In this document: in pieces, positions 17,021 through 24,518 of the stretch
Position numbering within the stretch: position 1 is the stretch's first letter
Layout of the letters: the number at the start of each line of letters is the position of its first letter
Source: Pseudomonas sp. S09G 359
Lineage (GTDB): Bacteria; Pseudomonadota; Gammaproteobacteria; Pseudomonadales; Pseudomonadaceae
DNA: 64,000 bases
Direction: 5' to 3'
Assembly (NCBI RefSeq): GCF_002843605.1
Contig: NZ_CP025263.1
Span: forward strand, 390,501-454,500
Program-made: the position numbers and the translations under genes
Notes under the pieces: model-generated
The model's input: only the letters and a program-made list of their open reading frames with translations
Databases searched by the model: none
What the model was told of the DNA's origin: nothing

Positions 17021-18316
17021 CTATCCTTGGGAACGGCACCATTGTGCAGGATCGCTCGGGCGACCCTGCTGACGAATAGCGAAGTACAGCGCCGGGGTGT
17101 CCTGGCCACCACTGTTACCCACAGTGGAGATGGATTCACCGGCTTTTACAACATCACCTGCCGACTTGAGTAAAGTCTGATTGTGGCCGTAAAGGCTTAA
17201 ATAGCCATTACCGTGGTCAAGAATCACCAACAAACCGGCGCCGCGCAGCCAATCGGCAAACACCACGCGCCCACCGTGAACGGCGTGCACCTGGCTGCCG
17301 GCGGAGGCGCTGATCATCACCCCGTCCCACTTGGCGCGGGTGTCGTCGCCACGGGTTTCACCGAAGCGTGCCAGTAGTCGACCATCAACTGGCCATGGAA
17401 GTTTGCCGCGGGCTGAAGCAAAAGGGCCGCCGAACGACTCGCCGGCGCTGGATACCAGCGGGCCAGGGGCTGCATGCACCGGTTTACGCGGCGCCGGGGC
17501 GTCCGTGGTGGCTGCCAGTTCGGCCTCACGCTGGCGCTTTTTTTCGGCTTCCTGCTGGGCGATCAGCGCTTTTTGCCGCGCTTCTTCGGCCTCACGTGCC
17601 TGGCGGGCCAGGGTTTCTTCGATGGTCTTGAGCACTTTGGCCAGGTCGGCCTGGTCCTGCTCGCGGGCCTGCAACTTGGCGTCACGGGCCTTTACGTCGT
17701 CATTGAGCTTGGCCAGGGCCAGCTGGCGCTCCTTGCGAACCTTGTCGAGCTCGTCGCGCTGGGTGTCGAGGGCGCTCTTCTGGTCCTCCAACTGCGACTG
17801 CTGATTGGCTATTTCCTGTTCGACATTGACCAGCTGGCGCAGGGTCTCGTTGAAGCTTTTCAATTGCTCCAGGCGGGCTTTGCTCAGGTAGTCGTAGTAG
17901 GTGAGGGTGCGCGCGAATTTCTCCGGGTTCTGCTGGTTGAGCAGCAGCTTGAGGTATTCCTGGCGGCCGCTCTGGTAGGCGGCACGGGCCTGGATCGCGA
18001 TCAGCCGTTGCTGTTCAACGCGCGCGCTCTGGAGTTTTTTTTTCTCAGCGTCGAGTCGCTCCAGTTCCGACTCGCTCTTCTTTAATTCTTTTTGTAGCTC
18101 CTGGACCTGCTTCTCCAGCTTGCCCATCTCGGTTTCCGTGCCGCGCAGGTCTTTTTGCACGCCGGACTTTTCTTCCTGGAGCTTGCCGAGCAGTTTTTTC
18201 AGCTCGGTAATGTCCTGACGCGTAGCGTCCAACTGTTGTTGGGTTTGTGCGCGCTCATCGGCAAACGCCGGTTGGAGCAGGCAGACAAGAGCAAGGGTAA
18301 TCAAGGCGCGAAGCAT
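17021..18316 (-). CDS. envC: Murein hydrolase activator EnvC
   Basis: A 431-residue protein with a signal peptide (MLRALITLALVCLLQPAFA), a long coiled coil of Lys, Glu and Gln (about 20-250) and a C-terminal LytM/M23 domain (about 320-431). The LytM domain is degenerate: the metal-binding His of the HxGxD motif is missing (KWDGVMIS), as in EnvC proteins that activate amidases rather than cut peptidoglycan. An upstream start at 18385 would place 23 residues before the signal peptide, so ATG 18316 is chosen. It acts at the septum with FtsEX and AmiA/B-type amidases. Confidence 0.93.
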   Translation of the reverse strand: MLRALITLALVCLLQPAFADERAQTQQQLDATRQDITELKKLLGKLQEEKSGVQKDLRGTETEMGKLEKQVQELQKELKKSESELERLDAEKKKLQSARVEQQRLIAIQARAAYQSGRQEYLKLLLNQQNPEKFARTLTYYDYLSKARLEQLKSFNETLRQLVNVEQEIANQQSQLEDQKSALDTQRDELDKVRKERQLALAKLNDDVKARDAKLQAREQDQADLAKVLKTIEETLARQAREAEEARQKALIAQQEAEKKRQREAELAATTDAPAPRKPVHAAPGPLVSSAGESFGGPFASARGKLPWPVDGRLLARFGETRGDDTRAKWDGVMISASAGSQVHAVHGGRVVFADWLRGAGLLVILDHGNGYLSLYGHNQTLLKSAGDVVKAGESISTVGNSGGQDTPALYFAIRQQGRPSDPAQWCRSQG

Positions 18317-18462
18317 AGAGGCGGGCGACACCAGGGAAAGGGACGGCCTAGTATGCCCGCCAAGCGCCGCAAAAAAAACGCCCAATTCGGGCTCAGAGGC
18401 AAGATAGGTGCCGAGTGGCGATGGTATGGCAAAAAGATATCTACCAAACCCCGAAGATCAAA

Positions 18463-18553
18463 ATGTGGGAGGGGGCTTGCTCTCGATGGCGGCAGGTCAG
18501 TCGAATAGATGTCGACTGACCCTCTGCTATCGGGGGCAAGCCCCCTCCCACAT
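18463..18553. repeat. REPIN (GGGGGCTTGC-type REP pair)
   Basis: Two inverted REP copies, ATGTGGGAGGGGGCTTGC at the left and its complement at the right, enclose a spacer with the dyad GTCAGTC...GACTGAC. The left copy has TCTCGAT where other copies have CCCCGAT. It lies between gpmI and envC, both on the minus strand, so it may mark the transcript boundary. Confidence 0.88.
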
Positions 18554-18574
18554 TGATTTTCGGTGAGGCTGGAA

Positions 18575-20101
18575 TCACACCAGAATCGAGGTCCCGGTCA
18601 TTTCCACCGGCTTCTCCAGGCCCATCAGCTTCAGCATGGTTGGTGCCACATCTGCCAGCACGCCGCCTTCGCGCACTTTCAAATCGCGCTTGCCGACGTA
18701 GATGAACGGCACCGGTTCGGTAGTGTGGGCGGTGTGGGCCTGGCCGGTGGATTCGTCGGACATCTGCTCGCAGTTGCCGTGGTCGGCGGTGATCAGCGCT
18801 TCGCCGCCGACTTTTTCCAGGGCGTCGACGATGCGGCCGACGCACAGGTCCAGGCATTCCACGGCCTTGGTGGCGGCTTCCAGGTTGCCGCTGTGGCCCA
18901 CCATGTCGCCGTTGGCGTAGTTGACCACGATGACGTCGTAACGCTGGTGTTCGATGGCGTCGACAATTTTATCGGTGACTTCCGGCGCGCTCATTTCCGG
19001 CTGCAGGTCGTAGGTGGCGACTTTTGGCGACGGGATCAGGATGCGTTCTTCGCCTGGGAACGGCTCTTCACGGCCGCCGGAGAAGAAGAAAGTCACGTGG
19101 GCGTATTTCTCGGTTTCGGCGATACGCAGTTGGGTCTTGCCGTTTTTGGCCAGATAGTCACCCAGCACGTTGTCCAGGCTGCTGGCGGCGAAGGCGGCCG
19201 GGGCCGGGATGCTGGCGGCGTATTGGGTGAGGCCCACGTACTGGACCTTTGGCTGGCGCGCGCGCTCGAACTCCTTGAAACCGTCTTCGACAAACACGCG
19301 GCTCAACTCGCGGGCGCGGTCGGCGCGGAAGTTCATGAATACCACGGCATCGCCGTCTTCAACCTTCACCGGCTCGCCGATGGTGGTGGCCTTGACGAAT
19401 TCATCGCTTTCGCCGCGGGCGTAGGCGGCTTCCAGGCCTTCCTGGGCGGTGGCGGCGTTGAATTCGGCCTGGCCATCGACAATCAGGTTGTAGGCCTGGG
19501 CTACGCGGTCCCAGCGGTTGTCGCGGTCCATGGCGAAGTAACGGCCGATCAGGCTGGCGATGCGGCCTTTGCCCAGGGCGGCGAAAGTGGCGTCGAGCAG
19601 CTCGATGGAGGATTGCGCGCTTTTCGGCGGGGTGTCGCGGCCGTCGAGGAAGGCGTGCAGGTAGATCTTGTCGGCGCCACGCTTGAACGCCAGCTCTGCC
19701 ATCGCGACCAGGTGGTCCTGGTGGCTGTGTACCCCGCCGTCCGACAGCAGGCCCATGAAGTGCACGGCCTTGCCGGCGGCGACTGCTTTATCTACCGCTG
19801 CGCAGATGGTCGGGTTCTCGAAGAACTCGCCATCGCGGATCGATTTGGTCACGCGGGTGAAGTCCTGATAGACCACTCGTCCGGCGCCGAGATTCATGTG
19901 GCCAACTTCCGAGTTGCCCATCTGGCCGTCCGGCAGGCCTACGTCCATGCCGGAACCGGAGATCAGGCCATTGGGAACGGTGGCTACCAAGCGGTCGAGT
20001 ACCGGCTTCTTGGCCGCGTACACCGCGTTGTCGTGGTGGCTTTCACTGTGTCCGAAGCCATCGAGAATTATCAGGACCAAAGGTTTAGGCGTAGTAGTCA
20101 T
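18575..20101 (-). CDS. gpmI: 2,3-bisphosphoglycerate-independent phosphoglycerate mutase
   Basis: A 508-residue manganese enzyme interconverting 3- and 2-phosphoglycerate. The metal site begins with [11 protein letters not shown] and the phosphorylated Ser64 is in [15 protein letters not shown]. Later motifs are [35 protein letters not shown] and [11 protein letters not shown], all expected for GpmI. The length matches the family norm only from ATG 20101, where the SD AGAGGA is 3-4 bp upstream; the longer frame to 20179 is rejected. It heads the gpmI-envC-ctpA-yibQ group but is separated from envC by a REPIN. Confidence 0.97.
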   Translation of the reverse strand: MTTTPKPLVLIILDGFGHSESHHDNAVYAAKKPVLDRLVATVPNGLISGSGMDVGLPDGQMGNSEVGHMNLGAGRVVYQDFTRVTKSIRDGEFFENPTICAAVDKAVAAGKAVHFMGLLSDGGVHSHQDHLVAMAELAFKRGADKIYLHAFLDGRDTPPKSAQSSIELLDATFAALGKGRIASLIGRYFAMDRDNRWDRVAQAYNLIVDGQAEFNAATAQEGLEAAYARGESDEFVKATTIGEPVKVEDGDAVVFMNFRADRARELSRVFVEDGFKEFERARQPKVQYVGLTQYAASIPAPAAFAASSLDNVLGDYLAKNGKTQLRIAETEKYAHVTFFFSGGREEPFPGEERILIPSPKVATYDLQPEMSAPEVTDKIVDAIEHQRYDVIVVNYANGDMVGHSGNLEAATKAVECLDLCVGRIVDALEKVGGEALITADHGNCEQMSDESTGQAHTAHTTEPVPFIYVGKRDLKVREGGVLADVAPTMLKLMGLEKPVEMTGTSILV

Positions 20102-20192
20102 AGATCCTCTCGCGGCGGTAATAAAGGAAGACAATTGAAAAGGGAGTGGCAGTTTAAAGCGAAGTTCCGACCACGTCACCGCTTTACGGGGG

Positions 20193-20220
20193 TTGGCCCC
20201 CCCTGACGGCTGTGTATACT
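20193..20220 (+). promoter_or_regulatory. Candidate sigma-70 promoter for the rhodanese-grxC-secB unit
   Basis: TTGGCC (20193-20198) and TATACT (20215-20220) are 16 bp apart, about 33 bp before the ATG of the rhodanese-like gene. The spacing and -10 box are reasonable but the -35 box is imperfect. Confidence 0.4.
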
Positions 20221-20252
20221 TACCGCCATTTTAACGCCCTGGAACCTCCTTG

Positions 20253-20666
20253 ATGGTTGATCACCTGATTGCATTTGCCACTGCCCACTACTTGCTCGTG
20301 GGTGCCTTCGTCATCCTGCTGGCGCTGCTGATCGCTCATGAATTGAGCCGCGGTGGCCGCAGCCTGAGCACGTCGGAGCTGACCGCACTGGTCAACAAGG
20401 ATGAGGCCGTTGTCGTGGATATCCGCCCGGTCAAGGATTTTGCCGCCGGCCATATCGTCGGCGCCCTGAACATTCCGCAGGACAAGCTGATCGCGCGCTT
20501 GCCCGAGCTGGAAAAACACAAGGCCAAGACCATCATTCTGGTCGACGCCCAAGGCCAGCACGCCGGCACCCACGCCCGCGAAATGCTCAAGGTCGGTTTT
20601 ACCGCCGCCAAACTGTCCGGCGGTATCGGCAGCTGGAAGGCCGATAACCTGCCGCTGGTGAAGTGA
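20253..20666 (+). CDS. Membrane-anchored rhodanese-like protein (YibN-like), no cysteine
   Basis: A 137-residue protein with one N-terminal membrane helix (about 12-29) followed by a rhodanese fold: VVVDIRPVKDFAAGHIVGALNIP is the standard rhodanese segment. The active-site loop reads ILVDAQGQHAG; Ala99 occupies the position of the sulphur-accepting Cys, and the whole protein contains no cysteine, so it cannot act as a thiosulphate sulphurtransferase in the classical way. It is more likely a binding or scaffold protein at the inner membrane. A TTG at 20250 directly precedes ATG 20253; ATG is preferred. It starts an operon with grxC (1 bp gap) and secB, the same order seen around yibN in enterics. 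Confidence 0.88.
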   Translation: MVDHLIAFATAHYLLVGAFVILLALLIAHELSRGGRSLSTSELTALVNKDEAVVVDIRPVKDFAAGHIVGALNIPQDKLIARLPELEKHKAKTIILVDAQGQHAGTHAREMLKVGFTAAKLSGGIGSWKADNLPLVK

Positions 20667-20667
20667 T

Positions 20668-20922
20668 ATGAGCCAGGTTGTCGTGTACTCCAGCGATTGG
20701 TGCCCTTACTGCATGCGGGCCAAGGCCTTGCTGGAGAAGAAGGGCGTTGCCTTCGAAGAGATCAAGGTCGACGGCAAACCCCAGGTGCGCGCCGAAATGG
20801 CCCAGAAAGCGGGGCGCACGTCCGTGCCGCAGATCTGGATCGGCGCCAAGCACATCGGTGGCTGCGATGACCTGTTCGCCCTGGAGCGCGCCGGTAAACT
20901 CGATGCGCTGCTGCTCGTCTGA
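20668..20922 (+). CDS. grxC: Glutaredoxin 3
   Basis: An 84-residue glutathione-dependent thiol-disulphide reductase. The dithiol site is Cys12-Pro-Tyr-Cys15 (SSDWCPYCMRAK). The cis-Pro loop TSVPQIWIG and the glutathione-binding GGCDDLFALE complete the fold. It starts one base after the rhodanese-like stop codon and is followed 42 bp later by secB. Confidence 0.96.
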   Translation: MSQVVVYSSDWCPYCMRAKALLEKKGVAFEEIKVDGKPQVRAEMAQKAGRTSVPQIWIGAKHIGGCDDLFALERAGKLDALLLV

Positions 20923-20964
20923 CTCCTAAACCCTAAAAGACCCCAAGATCAAGAAGGATCTGCG

Positions 20965-21444
20965 ATGACTGACCAACAGAACACCGAAGCAGCAGAAGCT
21001 CAAGCGCCACAATTCTCGTTGCAGCGGATCTACGTGCGTGACCTGTCGTTCGAAGCGCCGAAAAGCCCGGCCATCTTCCGTCAGGAATGGACCCCAAGCG
21101 TTGCGTTGGACCTGAACACCCGTCAAAAGGCGCTGGAAGGCGACTTCCATGAAGTGGTGTTGACCCTGTCGGTTACCGTCAAGAACGGCGAAGAAGTCGC
21201 CTTCATTGCTGAAGTGCAACAGGCTGGTATCTTCCTGATCCAGGGCCTGGACGAAGCGTCCATGAGCCACACCCTGGGCGCGTTCTGCCCGAACATCCTG
21301 TTCCCGTATGCCCGTGAGACCCTGGACAGCCTGGTGACCCGTGGCTCGTTCCCGGCGCTGATGCTGGCTCCGGTGAACTTCGATGCCCTGTACGCCCAAG
21401 AGCTGCAGCGTATGCAACAGGAAGGTTCGTCGACGGTTCAGTAA
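20965..21444 (+). CDS. secB: Protein-export chaperone SecB
   Basis: A 159-residue cytoplasmic chaperone that keeps preproteins unfolded and passes them to SecA. It shows the SecB pattern: [42 protein letters not shown], and the conserved [26 protein letters not shown] segment (quoted in parts). An acidic N-terminus and Gln-rich C-terminus are typical. The SD AAGGAT is 6 bp before ATG 20965. It is the last gene of the unit; a REPIN separates it from the convergent trmL. Confidence 0.97.
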   Translation: MTDQQNTEAAEAQAPQFSLQRIYVRDLSFEAPKSPAIFRQEWTPSVALDLNTRQKALEGDFHEVVLTLSVTVKNGEEVAFIAEVQQAGIFLIQGLDEASMSHTLGAFCPNILFPYARETLDSLVTRGSFPALMLAPVNFDALYAQELQRMQQEGSSTVQ

Positions 21445-21460
21445 GTCGATGCGGTAAAAA

Positions 21461-21551
21461 ATGTGGGAGGGGGCTTGCCCCCGATAGCGGTGGATCAGTC
21501 ATATAGATGTCGACTGACAACCCGCCATCGGGGGCAAGCCCCCTCCCACAT
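21461..21551. repeat. REPIN (GGGGGCTTGCCCCCGAT-type)
   Basis: Two near-identical inverted REP copies surround a spacer with GATCAGTC and GACTGAC. The element occupies the whole gap between the convergent secB and trmL genes and could fold as a bidirectional hairpin in either mRNA. Confidence 0.9.
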
Positions 21552-21564
21552 TTCGTCTGGTGTG

Positions 21565-22020
21565 TTATTTGAAACCGAGTTGGCGCCAGCCTTCGTACAC
21601 GGCAACAGCAACGGTGTTCGACAGGTTCAGGCTGCGACAGCCCTCGCGCATCGGCAAGCGCAGGCGATGGCCGTCGGGCAGGGCGTCGAGCACCTCGGCG
21701 GGCAGGCCGCGGCTTTCCGGGCCGAACAGGAAGGCGTCGCCCTCGGCGAAGCTGGCATCATGGAACGGCCGCGACCCCTTGGTGGTGAACGCGAACAGCC
21801 GTGGGTGGCCGAGGCTTTCCAGGCAGCTGGCGAGGTCGGCATGGCGCTTGAGCGTGGCGTACTCGTGGTAGTCCAGCCCGGCACGGCGCAGGCGCTTGTC
21901 GTCCATGTCGAAGCCCAGGGGCTCGATCAAATGCAGGTGGCAGCCACTGTTGGCGCACAGCCTGATAACGTTGCCGGTATTCGGCGGAATTTCTGGTTGA
22001 AAAAGGATGACGTGAAACAT
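21565..22020 (-). CDS. trmL: tRNA (cytidine/uridine-34-2'-O)-methyltransferase TrmL
   Basis: A 151-residue SPOUT methyltransferase that methylates the ribose of position 34 in certain tRNA-Leu. The SPOUT motifs are complete: IPPNTGNVIRLCANSG, FLFGPESRGLPAE and the knot motif SLNLSNTVAVAVYEGWRQ. The reading frame continues upstream for over 180 codons, but that part crosses another gene and the sRNA region; family length and the MFHVILFQPEIPPNTGN start place the ATG at 22020. This start codon overlaps, on the opposite strand, the ATG of the next gene. Confidence 0.95.
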   Translation of the reverse strand: MFHVILFQPEIPPNTGNVIRLCANSGCHLHLIEPLGFDMDDKRLRRAGLDYHEYATLKRHADLASCLESLGHPRLFAFTTKGSRPFHDASFAEGDAFLFGPESRGLPAEVLDALPDGHRLRLPMREGCRSLNLSNTVAVAVYEGWRQLGFK

Positions 22021-22459
22021 GCACGGCTCCGAAGGTAAAGATGCGCTGCATTCTACCCCCGAAGAGGACCCAAGGCCGAAGCTAATGCCGAAGGTCATGG
22101 GCTCTTTGGCGATTGTCGGCGTGATGGTGGGCTTGATGATCGGCCGCCTCACCACCCCGGACCCGGTTGAACTGCAGCAGGTAGAGACGGCGGCGGATGC
22201 GGTGGTGGTGTGGTTCAACAGCGAACCCAAGCTGCACGGCGAGCATATCGACGGCACCGTAGCGCTGTTGTTCGACGCGCAAGGCAAGGCCGCCAGTGGG
22301 CAGCTCAAGGTCAACGAAAAGGACGTGAACTGGCGCGTGCGCAAGACCGATGGCGGCTTGCTGCTGAACCTGGTGGCGGCTCGGCCGTTGCGTGGGGAGT
22401 GGAAGGGCGAGGAGGCCGATGGCCGCTGGCGGTTGGAGATCCATCTCCAGGAGCAATAA
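22019..22459 (+). CDS. Hypothetical single-pass membrane protein beside trmL
   Basis: A 146-residue protein with a charged N-terminus, one membrane helix (about 27-42, LAIVGVMVGLMIG) and a 100-residue mixed domain that would be periplasmic. I do not recognise a family. The codon pattern and the position next to trmL suggest a real gene. Two starts are possible: ATG 22019, which overlaps the trmL ATG on the other strand, or ATG 22085 directly before the helix (MPKVMGSLAIVG), which leaves 64 bp for regulation. Its stop overlaps the predicted 3' end of the antisense-strand NrsZ-like RNA. Confidence 0.7.
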   Translation: MHGSEGKDALHSTPEEDPRPKLMPKVMGSLAIVGVMVGLMIGRLTTPDPVELQQVETAADAVVVWFNSEPKLHGEHIDGTVALLFDAQGKAASGQLKVNEKDVNWRVRKTDGGLLLNLVAARPLRGEWKGEEADGRWRLEIHLQEQ

Positions 22460-22752
22460 AAGAGGGAATCCCCGGCCTGCCTGTACCAAGGTCCCCAAAA
22501 CGGGCTGGGGCTATGGGCGCTGCGCCGCATAAGCCCCGGGTGTAAAGAAGGGAGTTCCCGGCCTGCCTGTACCAGGGCTCCCAAAACGGAGTGAAGCCAG
22601 AGGCTGCGATGTTAAAGAGGGAATCCCCGGCCTGCCTGTACCGAGGTTCCCCAAAGCGGTGTGGAGCGCGACGCGGTTCGCATCAAGCACCCCGGGTGTA
22701 AAGAGGGGATTCTCGGCCTGCCTGTACCAAGGTCCCCGAAACTGGGTTGTAC
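22455..22752 (-). ncRNA. nrsZ: NrsZ-like nitrogen-regulated sRNA with four repeated stem-loops
   Basis: Four similar units lie at 22698-22745, 22611-22658, 22542-22589 and 22457-22502 (5' to 3' on the minus strand). Each folds as a stem-loop: the closing arms are GGGGA/TCCCC, GGGAA/TTCCC, GGGAG/CTCCC and GGGGA/TTCCC, so base changes compensate, while the loop GGTACAGGCAGGCC is constant. Each unit is followed by CTCTTTA-like T-rich sequence; the last ends CTCTTTTATT and can act as terminator. A sigma-54 promoter stands just upstream. The position directly downstream of ntrC, in the same direction, and the sigma-54/NtrC control match what I know of NrsZ in P. aeruginosa, an RNA processed into short pieces. 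The name rests on position, promoter and repeat form, not on an alignment. About 300 nt. Confidence 0.7.
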
Positions 22753-22761
22753 AGGGGTTAT

Positions 22762-22777
22762 TGCAGGGCGCGTGCCA
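22762..22777 (-). promoter_or_regulatory. Sigma-54 promoter of the NrsZ-like sRNA
   Basis: The minus strand reads TGGCACGCGCCCTGCA, matching the -24 element TGGCACG fully and the -12 element TTGC except for one base, with the invariant GG and GC ten bases apart. The predicted start is about 22751, a few bases before the first stem-loop. Confidence 0.75.
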
Positions 22778-22816
22778 GAGTGGCCAAGTTGTGCCAAATA
22801 ATTTCATCAGAAAGCG

Positions 22817-22849
22817 CAAAGCCCCGGAATACGGGGCTTTGGTGTTTTT
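22817..22849 (+). terminator. Intrinsic terminator between the sRNA and ntrC
   Basis: A 10-bp stem CAAAGCCCCG / CGGGGCTTTG with loop GAATA is followed on the plus strand by GGTGTTTTTG. On the minus strand the tail is CGCTTTC, weaker but possibly enough to end ntrC transcripts before the sRNA promoter. On the plus strand it would stop read-through from the gene at 22019. Confidence 0.7.
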
Positions 22850-22918
22850 GCGATTTAATATTTTGTTAATTGGGCGGGTGTTTCAGGCTTTGGATCAGTG
22901 CCCGATGCCGGTTCGTGG

Positions 22919-22935
22919 TGCATTGAAGCGGTGCA
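22919..22935 (-). promoter_or_regulatory. NtrC-type enhancer site upstream of the NrsZ-like sRNA
   Basis: TGCATT-GAAGC-GGTGCA is a 17-bp inverted repeat of the NtrC form (TGCACY-N5-RGTGCA), one arm imperfect. It is centred about 175 bp upstream of the predicted sRNA start, a usual distance for a sigma-54 enhancer. A further GGTGCA half-site overlaps it at 22917-22922. Confidence 0.5.
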
Positions 22936-22962
22936 CGGTCATGAAACCCTGTGGAGAACCAA

Positions 22963-23054
22963 ATGTGGGAGCGGGCTTGCTCGCGAAGGCGGGGTATCAG
23001 TCGATGCATTTATTGACTGACACCCCGCCTTCGCGAGCAAGCCCGCTCCCACAT
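22963..23054. repeat. REPIN (GCTCGCGAA-type) downstream of ntrC
   Basis: Two perfect inverted REP copies with CGCGAAGGCGGGGT / ACCCCGCCTTCGCG flanks enclose a short spacer. It starts 27 bp after the ntrC stop and may protect or end the ntrBC message. The remaining 22850-22962 is AT-rich and holds the enhancer site of the sRNA. Confidence 0.9.
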
Positions 23055-23081
23055 TGGATCTTTGCTTGATCTTAGAGGGTG

Positions 23082-24518
23082 TTAGCCCTCATCGCCCTCG
23101 TCATCATCGCCACCATCCACCTTCATCCCCAGCTCCTTGATCTTGCGGGTCAAGGTGTTGCGGCCCCAGCCCAGCAGCACGGCGGCGTCGCGGCGGCGGC
23201 CGGCGGTGTGCTTCAGGGCGGTTTCGATCATGATCCGCTCGAACGCCGGCACGGCGCTGTCCAGCAGGTTCGACTGGCCGCGTGCCAACGCCTGATCGGC
23301 CCATTGGCGCAGGGCCTGCTCCCAGTTGGTTACCGGTGCTGAATCCTGCGGCAGGCTGAGCAGCTCCGGTGGCAGGTCGCTGATATGCACCTCGCGCCCG
23401 GACGCCATCACGGTGATCCAGCGGCAGGTGTTCTCCAGCTGGCGCACGTTGCCGGGCCATGGCAGGTTCTTCAGGTATTCCTCGGTCTCGCTTTTCAGCA
23501 GCTTGGGCTCTACAGCCAGCTCCTGGGCGGCCCGGCTGAGGAAATGGCGGGCGAGGGTCGGGATATCTTCGCGGCGGTCCGACATACGCGGGATGTGGAT
23601 GCGGATCACGTTGAGGCGGTGGAACAAGTCCTCACGGAACTTGCCCGCGTGCACCAGGGTTTCGAGGTTCTGGTGGGTGGCCGCGATGATGCGCACATCA
23701 ACCTTGACCGGGGTGTGCCCGCCGACGCGGTAGAACTCGCCGTCGGCCAGTACGCGCAGCAAGCGGGTCTGGGTGTCGGCTGGCATGTCGCCGATTTCGT
23801 CGAGGAACAGCGTGCCGCCGTCAGCCTGTTCAAAACGCCCGCGACGCAGGTTGGCCGCGCCGGTGAAGGCGCCTTTCTCATGGCCGAACAGCTCGGATTC
23901 CATCAAGTCTTTCGGAATCGCCGCCATGTTCAACGCAATGAACGGCGAAGCCGCCCGTGGGCTGTGACGGTGCAGGGCGTGGGCGACCAGCTCTTTACCG
24001 GTACCCGACTCGCCGTTGATCAGCACGGTAATGTTGGAGTGGCTCAAGCGCCCGATGGCGCGAAACACTTCCTGCATCGCCGGCGCTTCGCCGATGATTT
24101 CCGGGGTGCGGGTCAGGGCCGGTGGGGCTTCCTGGTTCTGTTGTTCCTGGGCGTGCTGGTTGGCGCGTTTTACCAGCGCCACCGCCTCGTCCACGTCGAA
24201 CGGCTTGGGCAGGTATTCAAAGGCGCCGCCCTGGTAGGACGCGACAGCGCTGTCCAGGTCCGAGTGCGCGGTCATGATGATCACCGGCAGGCGCGGGTGC
24301 TGCTCACGGATACGCGCCAACAGGTCCAGGCCACTGGCGCCGGGCATGCGGATGTCGGAGATGATCACGTCGGGCTGCTGGCGGGCCAGGCGGCTCATCA
24401 CCCCGTCGGCGCTGTCGAAGCTCTGGGTGGTCATGCCTTCCTGTTGCAAGGCTTTCTCGAGGACCCAGCGGATAGAACGGTCGTCATCGACGATCCAGAC
24501 AGTTTCACTACGGCTCAT
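23082..24518 (-). CDS. ntrC: Nitrogen response regulator NtrC (NR(I))
   Basis: A 478-residue sigma-54 activator. The receiver domain (1-120) has the phospho-accepting Asp55 in VIISDIRMPG. The AAA+ domain (about 145-370) has Walker A GESGTGKE, the sigma-54 contact loop EKGAFTGAANLRRG and Walker B GGTLFLDEIGDMP. The C-terminal Fis-type helix-turn-helix is AGRRRDAAVLLGWGRNTLTRKIKEL, followed by an unusual Asp/Glu/Gly tail (GGDDDEGDEG). It is phosphorylated by NtrB and activates nitrogen-scavenging genes; candidate binding sites are seen here before ntrB, glnA and the sRNA. Its start overlaps the ntrB stop by 4 bp. Confidence 0.97.
   Translation of the reverse strand: MSRSETVWIVDDDRSIRWVLEKALQQEGMTTQSFDSADGVMSRLARQQPDVIISDIRMPGASGLDLLARIREQHPRLPVIIMTAHSDLDSAVASYQGGAFEYLPKPFDVDEAVALVKRANQHAQEQQNQEAPPALTRTPEIIGEAPAMQEVFRAIGRLSHSNITVLINGESGTGKELVAHALHRHSPRAASPFIALNMAAIPKDLMESELFGHEKGAFTGAANLRRGRFEQADGGTLFLDEIGDMPADTQTRLLRVLADGEFYRVGGHTPVKVDVRIIAATHQNLETLVHAGKFREDLFHRLNVIRIHIPRMSDRREDIPTLARHFLSRAAQELAVEPKLLKSETEEYLKNLPWPGNVRQLENTCRWITVMASGREVHISDLPPELLSLPQDSAPVTNWEQALRQWADQALARGQSNLLDSAVPAFERIMIETALKHTAGRRRDAAVLLGWGRNTLTRKIKELGMKVDGGDDDEGDEG

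Noticed and set aside
18463..18553. REPINs as ordinary intrinsic terminators
   Set aside because: They have two REP hairpins and conserved ends in many places but mostly no U-run, so they are listed as repeats.
22021..22584. N-terminal extension of TrmL to 22584
   Set aside because: The extra 180 residues are a translation through the sRNA repeats and an oppositely oriented gene; SPOUT enzymes of this type have about 150 residues and start at MFHVILFQPE.
22455..22750. CRISPR-like array between trmL and ntrC
   Set aside because: Units are unevenly spaced (69-86 bp), degenerate and internally base-paired, spacers are partly related to each other, and no cas genes occur. A structured sRNA explains the pattern better.
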